Positions 6,790 to 11,731 of a DNA stretch of 11,731 nucleotides are shown piece after piece. Source of the DNA: Bacteroidota bacterium (GTDB taxonomy: Bacteria; Bacteroidota; Bacteroidia; Chitinophagales; Saprospiraceae); assembly GCA_018969455.1 (NCBI GenBank), contig JAGWYI010000069.1, positions 1-11,731 of the forward strand, written 5' to 3'. The notes under the pieces are model-generated. The model was given only the letters and a program-made list of their open reading frames with translations, was not told where the DNA came from and searched no databases. Each line of letters starts with the position of its first letter. Positions within the stretch are counted from its first letter, which is position 1. The translations under genes and the position numbers were made by a program.

Positions 6790-8445
6790 ATGGCATCTTT
6801 GAATCCAATTCAGGGGGCTTTGGGTATTCGCCGAGCAGCGCATTTGTTGCGTCGTTCAAGTTATCGGTATACCCGTCAAAGGGTAGACGAGCTGGCGTTA
6901 TTGAGCGCACAGGAGGCTGTTGCACTCTTGCTGACGCCCTCGCCGCTACAACTTGAACAACCTTTATTTGCTGCTGGAAGTGGTACGCCGAGCACCTGGA
7001 TAAACCCGCCCCAGGGTCCCAACCCGCAACTTCCCGCCGAAGATTTCGAACTCAAGCCCTATGTTGTAGCATGGTGGGTACATGAGGCCCTGCACGATCC
7101 GGGTATTTGTCACAAAATGGGGCTATTCCTCCATCAATTTCTGGCAACCGACACCGAAAGCGGTTCCAGCATGGCGTATTTCGACTATCTGTCTCTTTTA
7201 CATTGGAGCAGTCTGGGCAATTTCAAAAAATTATTGATCAAAATGGTGGTTGATAATTGCATGCTGCGTTACCTCAACAACGACCAGAACTATGTGAACA
7301 ACCCCAATGAAAATTTTGCCCGCGAGTTTTTTGAACTTTTTACCATCGGCAGGGGGCTGCCTGCGGGGCCAGACGACTATACGACATATACAGAAGACGA
7401 TATTGTGCAGGCTGCAAAAGTATTTACCGGTTATAATCATGCCAATCGGAATCAAAACACCGATCTTGAAACAGGATTACCCGCAGGAAAACCCTATCCA
7501 CAAAGTCATGATTTTCAACCCAAAACATTTAGTGCGCGTTTCGGAAATGCCACCATAACGGCGCCCAGCAACGACGAGGCTGGTATGAAAGCCGAATTGC
7601 AGGCATTTGTGGATTTGGTATTTGCGCAGGAGGCAACTGCCAAAAACATTTGCCGCAGGCTATATCATTTTTTTGTCACGCGCAACATCAGTGCAGAAGC
7701 CGAAGCCGATATCATTACAGGTATGGCTGAAATTTTTGTGACCAACAATTTCGAATTGAAACCGGTATTGGAAGCCTTGTTGATGAGCGCCCATTTTTAT
7801 GATGCCGATGATTCCGACCCAAACAACGAAATCATCGGGGCGCTCATCAAATCACCGCTTGAACTCTGTTTGCAGGCCTTGAGTTTTTTCAATATGCCCA
7901 TACCCGACCCGCACACTGAAAATGAAAAACACTACAAAATATTTTACGGCGCTGGCATTGTAGAACGGCTTTTTACCCGTGCAGGCATGCCCTTGTTTTT
8001 CCCATTCGATGTAGCCGGGTATTCAGGTTATTATCAGGAGCCCGATTTTAACCGGCAGTTTTTCAATTCGGCCACTATCATCGCCCGTTACAAAATGCCG
8101 GAGATGTTTCTTACCGGAACATTTGCGTGGGGCGGCGGCAACAATCAGCCGCTTGGTTCAAAACTGGACATTGCAAGCTGGGTGCGCGATAGCGGCGTAA
8201 TCAACACGCCAGCCGATGCATCCTCCCTGGTAGAAACCCTTGCGAACTACCTGTTTCCGGAACAGCCCGACAGCGATCGGATCGATTATTTTTTAAATAA
8301 GATCTTTTTGAATGGGCTTCCTGCCGCCGATTGGTCCTATGAATGGGAAAATTACATCAATACCGGAAATGATTCAGAAGTATCAATCCCCTTGGGGAAA
8401 TTGATTACCGCCATGTTGTATGCGCCTGAATATCAGGTATTCTAG
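6790..8445 (+). CDS. DUF1800 family protein
   Basis: The 551-residue protein matches the DUF1800 family over its whole length. Landmarks are H-L-L-R-R-S-S-Y near residue 18, K-M-G-L-F-L-H-Q-F (109-117), the family signature N-E-N-F-A-R-E-F-F-E-L-F-T-I-G (173-187), Y-T-E-D-D (200-204), F-T-G-Y-N (212-216, usually F-T-G-W), K-S-P-L-E-L (354-359) and P-F-D-V-A-G-Y (405-411, usually P-P-x-V-x-G-W). The biochemical role of the family is unknown; it commonly sits next to DUF1501, as here (124-base gap, same strand). The start is secure: an in-frame TAA at 6670-6672 precedes it and no start codon lies between. No signal peptide or T9SS sorting domain is visible, unlike all its neighbours. The two tryptophan-to-tyrosine changes in conserved motifs mark it as a divergent member. 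Confidence 0.92.
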   Translation: MASLNPIQGALGIRRAAHLLRRSSYRYTRQRVDELALLSAQEAVALLLTPSPLQLEQPLFAAGSGTPSTWINPPQGPNPQLPAEDFELKPYVVAWWVHEALHDPGICHKMGLFLHQFLATDTESGSSMAYFDYLSLLHWSSLGNFKKLLIKMVVDNCMLRYLNNDQNYVNNPNENFAREFFELFTIGRGLPAGPDDYTTYTEDDIVQAAKVFTGYNHANRNQNTDLETGLPAGKPYPQSHDFQPKTFSARFGNATITAPSNDEAGMKAELQAFVDLVFAQEATAKNICRRLYHFFVTRNISAEAEADIITGMAEIFVTNNFELKPVLEALLMSAHFYDADDSDPNNEIIGALIKSPLELCLQALSFFNMPIPDPHTENEKHYKIFYGAGIVERLFTRAGMPLFFPFDVAGYSGYYQEPDFNRQFFNSATIIARYKMPEMFLTGTFAWGGGNNQPLGSKLDIASWVRDSGVINTPADASSLVETLANYLFPEQPDSDRIDYFLNKIFLNGLPAADWSYEWENYINTGNDSEVSIPLGKLITAMLYAPEYQVF

Positions 8446-8569
8446 TGGCATTTAGCAAAACGCTATCTGAAATGCTGCATTCATTGTCGTGCTGTTTGTT
8501 GATATTCAACAACTTAGACCTTAGGTCCTGTGGAATTGATGCAATTTATGCCGACCAAAAAACAAACAC
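8446..8569. other. DUF1800-DUF1501 spacer with three inverted repeats
   Basis: The 124-base spacer contains GCATTT (8448-8453) pairing with AAATGC (8470-8475) around an inner AGC/GCT; TTGTTGA-TAT-TCAACAA (8496-8512), perfect; and GACCT-T-AGGTC (8517-8527). None has a T-tract, so none is a good intrinsic terminator, and co-transcription of the two genes remains likely. A-rich sequence (ACCAAAAAACAAACACA) just before the ATG at 8570 fits Bacteroidota translation starts. No promoter with both boxes was found. Confidence 0.5.
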
Positions 8570-10234
8570 ATGAAAAGAAGAAATTTCCTCAAATTGTTTC
8601 CTACTGCCGGTGCGGGGGCATTTGCCGTAAACGGCTTCCCCATGCGCCCTTTCGCCAATCAGCATTTGGCCCAAATACTGTCGGATTGTAATGGCGTTGA
8701 AGACCGCGTTTTGGTTCTAATTCAACTGAAGGGTGGTAACGACGGGATCAATACCATCATTCCAATTCCCTATTACGATACCTATGCCAATTTAAGGCCT
8801 ATTATAAAGGTTCCGGAAACAGGGCCTGAGAAATACATCAACCTCGACAATTCGCTGCCGAATAAAGATCGGGTAGGCCTGCACCCGGTTATGAATGGGT
8901 TAAAATACCTGTACGACAAAGGCTGGATGAATGTGGTGCAAGGTGTTGGGTATGAAAACCTGAACCAATCACACTTTAAAGGCACCGATTTGTGGATGAG
9001 CGGCGGAGATGGAACCCCCGATCGATTTAACATCCGATCAGGATGGATGGGGCGCGCATTAAATGCATTTTTCCCTAATGTAAAAGGCGAGCCAATTCCC
9101 GATATGCAATATCCACTTGGTATTCAAATCGGAGATCCCAACCCAGCCCTGGGTTTTCACACCGAAACCGAACATCAGAACGCCATCAATCTTTATGGGC
9201 AGGACCCGGAAGGATTTTACTCCTTGGTTCAAACTATTGGCGGAGAACCCATTAAAAATGTACCGAATTCGGAATATGGCGATGAATTGCGCTATATCAT
9301 GGGCGTTGAAAAAGCCGTGGATGCCTATTCCTATTATATTACCCAGGCATTCGAGGCGGGAAGCAATGCCATAACTGCGTATCCGCAAACCACCCTGGCG
9401 CACCAATTGAAAACCGTGGCAAGGCTTATAAAAGGGGGGTGTAAAACCAAGATCTATTTGTGCAATATGGGTGGATTTGATACGCACGGCAATCAGCTTC
9501 CGCCAGAAGGCACCATTCTGGATGGTGGCCACGCGAGCTTGTTGCGCAACCTGTCAGATGCCGTTCGTACCTTTTTTGATGACCTACAAGGACTTAATCT
9601 GGCTGATCAGGTCATGGCATGTACCTTTTCCGAATTCGGTCGTTGTGCCCGCGAAAATGGCTCGGCGGGTACCGATCACGGCACCCTGGCGCCTATGTTT
9701 ATTTTTGGCAAGGGGGCAAGGGGCGGTGTGAATGGCACCAATGTTAACCTTGATAACCTGACTAATGACAACCAGTTACAAGGCCAGCAATTTGATTATC
9801 GACAAGTTTTTACAACCCTGCTTCAGGATTGGTTGGGCGCAGCCAATAACATTCTGGAAGCCACCATGTTTGAGGGATATGCAAAAATCCCCCTGATAAA
9901 CAGTCAATTTCTTGTATCGCCCGATTGCTACCTGGATGGAACCCTTACCGATGTATTTGACCCTGTTAGTTCAGCCGACAGGATGCAAATATATCCCAAT
10001 CCGGCAAGCGCCCGGATTGAAATTTCCTTCAATAGCCCAAGTGCTGTAGACGGCTTGCTTACGTTGCACAGTTTGGGAGGTTCTTTATTGCAAATCAACA
10101 ACATACGTATGCAAGCAGGGCCCAACTTTTATTATTTCGATGTGCGTGCTTATCCGCCTGGCAATTATTTTGTCCGAATCGAAGACAAACAAAGCGGACA
10201 GGCCAAAGTATCCAAATTGATCATAAACCGGTAA
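8570..10234 (+). CDS. DUF1501 family protein with Tat-type N-terminus and type A T9SS sorting domain
   Basis: The 554-residue protein opens with K-R-R-N-F-L-K (2-8), a twin-arginine motif, followed by a short, weakly hydrophobic stretch with no obvious A-x-A cleavage site. The DUF1501 core is clear: Q-L-K-G-G-N-D-G (52-59), F-D-T-H-G-N-Q (from D304), S-E-F-G-R (354-358) and G-T-D-H-G (367-371). The family is related to the alkaline phosphatase/sulfatase fold and these Asp/His/Glu residues are candidates for metal or active-site roles, but no activity is established. Residues about 470-554 add a type A T9SS sorting domain (Y-P-N-P-A-S at 475-480, final S-K-L-I-I-N-R), which is an extension beyond the DUF1501 core. 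It lies 124 bases after DUF1800 and 5 bases before the next gene. The expected location is periplasm, then cell surface. Confidence 0.92.
   Translation: MKRRNFLKLFPTAGAGAFAVNGFPMRPFANQHLAQILSDCNGVEDRVLVLIQLKGGNDGINTIIPIPYYDTYANLRPIIKVPETGPEKYINLDNSLPNKDRVGLHPVMNGLKYLYDKGWMNVVQGVGYENLNQSHFKGTDLWMSGGDGTPDRFNIRSGWMGRALNAFFPNVKGEPIPDMQYPLGIQIGDPNPALGFHTETEHQNAINLYGQDPEGFYSLVQTIGGEPIKNVPNSEYGDELRYIMGVEKAVDAYSYYITQAFEAGSNAITAYPQTTLAHQLKTVARLIKGGCKTKIYLCNMGGFDTHGNQLPPEGTILDGGHASLLRNLSDAVRTFFDDLQGLNLADQVMACTFSEFGRCARENGSAGTDHGTLAPMFIFGKGARGGVNGTNVNLDNLTNDNQLQGQQFDYRQVFTTLLQDWLGAANNILEATMFEGYAKIPLINSQFLVSPDCYLDGTLTDVFDPVSSADRMQIYPNPASARIEISFNSPSAVDGLLTLHSLGGSLLQINNIRMQAGPNFYYFDVRAYPPGNYFVRIEDKQSGQAKVSKLIINR
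9977..10231 (+). other. Type A T9SS C-terminal sorting domain on DUF1501
   Basis: From about residue 470 the sequence leaves the DUF1501 core and shows Q-I-Y-P-N-P-A-S, an I-E-I-S-F strand, L-L-T-L-H-S-L-G-G-S-L-L, then G-N-Y-F-V-R-I and the basic end S-K-L-I-I-N-R. This is the usual order for the type A domain and predicts outer-membrane passage by T9SS. Confidence 0.82.
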
Positions 10235-10239
10235 ACCCT

Positions 10240-11731
10240 ATGAGACTTCTATTTTGTTCGATTATCATGCTTCTGTGGATCCCCCTCGCTTCCAGCCAGC
10301 TCCCTGCTGCCTGCGGGGGTGGATCCGCTCCAGCAATCGCTTGTAACCAGGCCTGCATTAACTGCAATTTCAACGGCTATACAGGCAATACTACTGGATT
10401 TCCTTCAGGGGTTGCACCTGAATTCTGTGGAACGATCGAAAATGCGCAATGGTTGGGGTTTATTGCCGGAGAAGCGCAAGCCACCTTCATCATTACCCCG
10501 TTTAATTGTACCAACAACAATGGCGTGCAGGTAGCCCTGTACAACGATTGTACCAAGGCCCCGCTTGCCTGCGACAAGGGGATGAAAAACGGAGGTGGAA
10601 TCCCTGTAGCCATTGATGTTCCGCTCGCGCCGGGTGGCAATTACTTTTTGTTGATAGATGGGTATGCGGGCGACTTTTGCGATTTTACGGTAACGGTGTC
10701 GCCTGCTACAGCCGTATATCAAGCGCCTTTGGGCGATATTCAGCCCATTACCGGCCCCACCAAGGGTTGTGCTGGCGCCCAGTTTGAGTATTCCGTACCA
10801 CCTGTTTTGGGTGCAAGCGCCTACCTTTGGAGTGGGCCTCCCGGCGCCATGTTCGACAGCGTTCCGAGCCCAGCCGTTTTGATTGGCGCCGATAAACGTA
10901 AGGTACAAGTTACTTTGGGAAACCAAAGTGGTGACATTTGCGTACAGGCAGCCAATACCTGCTCAAAAACAGCACCCTGTGCCAGTTCGATTTACGTTGA
11001 AATTCTGGATGATTCGCATCGGCCGGTGTTGGCCTCCGATACCCTCCAGCATTTAAATTGCCTGAACCCGGCAGTTGCATTGGCGTTAAAAGTCATTCAA
11101 CCAGGCAATTTTTTATACCATTGGGTATCTGACAGTGCCGGACATATTGTAAAAAATGAAAATACTCCCTACCCTGCCGTCAATCGCCCGGGAATCTACA
11201 CCGTTACCGTAACCAATCCGGAAAACGGATGTGCGAGCACCCAATCCATTCGGGTTACCCAGCCCGATCAAACGTCGCAAGTGAATCTGGCGATTCAACC
11301 TGTTACTTGTTACGGATATGACGATGGTCGTGTTCGAGTACAACAGGTGCAGGGAGGCAAGGCGCCATTTTTTTTCAAACTCGACAGTTTAAATCCTGTA
11401 CCCTTTCCGGTTTTTGAAAACCTGAAACCCGGAGACCACAGTCTGAGTATTACAGGATCAAATGGATGCACTTGGGATACAACGTTTTACATAACTCAGC
11501 CGGATACATTCATTCTGGATCTAGGCCCCGATATTTCCATAAGTCCGGGCGAGTCGCTGGTTCTTTGGAAATTAGAAAACCTCAACGATCCCGAGCGGGT
11601 GAAAACGATTCAGGTATATCCGGCCTGGTTACAAGCGGGCATTTGCGATACCTGTTCGTGGAGAGCGCTTCAATCAATTTGGTACCAGCTGACCGTATTG
11701 GATTCCAATGGTTGTCGGGCGATAGATGATC
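10240..11731 (+). CDS. Large secreted Cys-rich/SprB-repeat protein (3' end outside window)
   Basis: An ATG at 10240 opens a frame with no stop to the window edge: 497 complete codons, continuing beyond. Residues 1-20 are a signal peptide (M-R-L-L-F-C-S-I-I-M-L-L-W, then S-S-Q). Residues about 25-155 form a domain with nine cysteines (25, 35, 39, 42, 63, 90, 104, 111, 147), the segment W-L-G-F-I-A-G (71-77) and L-L-I-D-G-Y-A-G-D (137-145). I recognise this arrangement as typical of the N-terminus of large Bacteroidota surface proteins, but it has no known function. Ig/PKD-like segments follow. Residues 348-421 match a SprB repeat (C-Y-G-Y-D-D-G, then G-G-K-A-P-F, then N-G-C-T, then I-T-Q-P-D). 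The last part begins L-G-P-D-I-S-I-S-P-G-E-S and ends S-N-G-C-R-A-I-D-D, a layout usually followed by a type B sorting domain, which would lie outside the window. The 5-base gap to DUF1501 implies one transcript. Likely role: surface adhesin or motility-related protein. Confidence 0.88.
   Translation, partial: MRLLFCSIIMLLWIPLASSQLPAACGGGSAPAIACNQACINCNFNGYTGNTTGFPSGVAPEFCGTIENAQWLGFIAGEAQATFIITPFNCTNNNGVQVALYNDCTKAPLACDKGMKNGGGIPVAIDVPLAPGGNYFLLIDGYAGDFCDFTVTVSPATAVYQAPLGDIQPITGPTKGCAGAQFEYSVPPVLGASAYLWSGPPGAMFDSVPSPAVLIGADKRKVQVTLGNQSGDICVQAANTCSKTAPCASSIYVEILDDSHRPVLASDTLQHLNCLNPAVALALKVIQPGNFLYHWVSDSAGHIVKNENTPYPAVNRPGIYTVTVTNPENGCASTQSIRVTQPDQTSQVNLAIQPVTCYGYDDGRVRVQQVQGGKAPFFFKLDSLNPVPFPVFENLKPGDHSLSITGSNGCTWDTTFYITQPDTFILDLGPDISISPGESLVLWKLENLNDPERVKTIQVYPAWLQAGICDTCSWRALQSIWYQLTVLDSNGCRAIDD
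10277..10326 (+). repeat. GC-rich inverted repeat in the signal-peptide coding region
   Basis: GGATCCCCC (10277-10285) and GGGGGTGGATCC (10315-10326) can pair over 9-10 bp with a one-base bulge, leaving a loop of about 30 nt. It lies 38-87 bases into the coding region of the large secreted protein. It could form an mRNA hairpin near the translation start. A function is not shown. Confidence 0.35.

Noticed and set aside
8495..8530. Promoter for DUF1501 using TTTG at 8495-8498
   Set aside because: The only TA at the right distance (8522) starts TAGGTCCT, which does not match TAnnTTTG, and the spacer is 23 nt.
10405..10926. 173-codon minus-strand frame over the start of the last gene
   Set aside because: The + strand frame from 10240 has a signal peptide and recognisable domains through this stretch; the antisense frame shows none.

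Overview
The window looks like a chromosomal segment of a member of the phylum Bacteroidota, probably from the Saprospiraceae/Chitinophagia side of the phylum (the lineage below phylum is inferred from gene style only). The evidence is a set of large secreted proteins ending in both kinds of type IX secretion system (T9SS) sorting domain, PKD-type adhesin modules, a SprB repeat, a DUF1800/DUF1501 pair, AT-rich leaders and no obvious Shine-Dalgarno sequences. All recognised genes are on the + strand. I see no tRNA, rRNA, CRISPR array, insertion sequence or phage gene.

Layout: (1) Bases 3-4196 are the 3' part of a very large gene. It encodes about 14 tandem PKD/Ig-like modules and a type B (gliding-motility-associated) T9SS C-terminal domain; its start lies upstream of the window. 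A 13-bp hairpin follows the stop. (2) Bases 4528-6474 encode a 648-residue secreted protein with a signal peptide, a sialidase-like beta-propeller with Asp boxes and a type A T9SS sorting domain. It is closed by a strong intrinsic terminator and looks monocistronic. (3) Bases 6790-8445 encode a DUF1800 protein and 8570-10234 a DUF1501 protein, a pair often found together. The DUF1501 protein has a twin-arginine motif at its N-terminus and a type A T9SS sorting domain at its C-terminus. (4) Only 5 nt after the DUF1501 stop, another large secreted protein starts at 10240 and runs off the end of the window. It has a signal peptide, a cysteine-rich N-terminal domain, Ig/PKD-like segments and a SprB repeat.

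How they may work together: at least four of the five proteins carry export or sorting signals, so the region mainly supplies cell-surface or released proteins. The most interesting unit is DUF1800 - DUF1501 - large secreted protein. The spacing suggests one transcript, at least for the last two genes. DUF1800 has no export signal of its own while DUF1501 has a Tat-like one, which raises the possibility that a folded pair is exported together. The biochemical roles of DUF1800 and DUF1501 are not established, so any functional model is inference.
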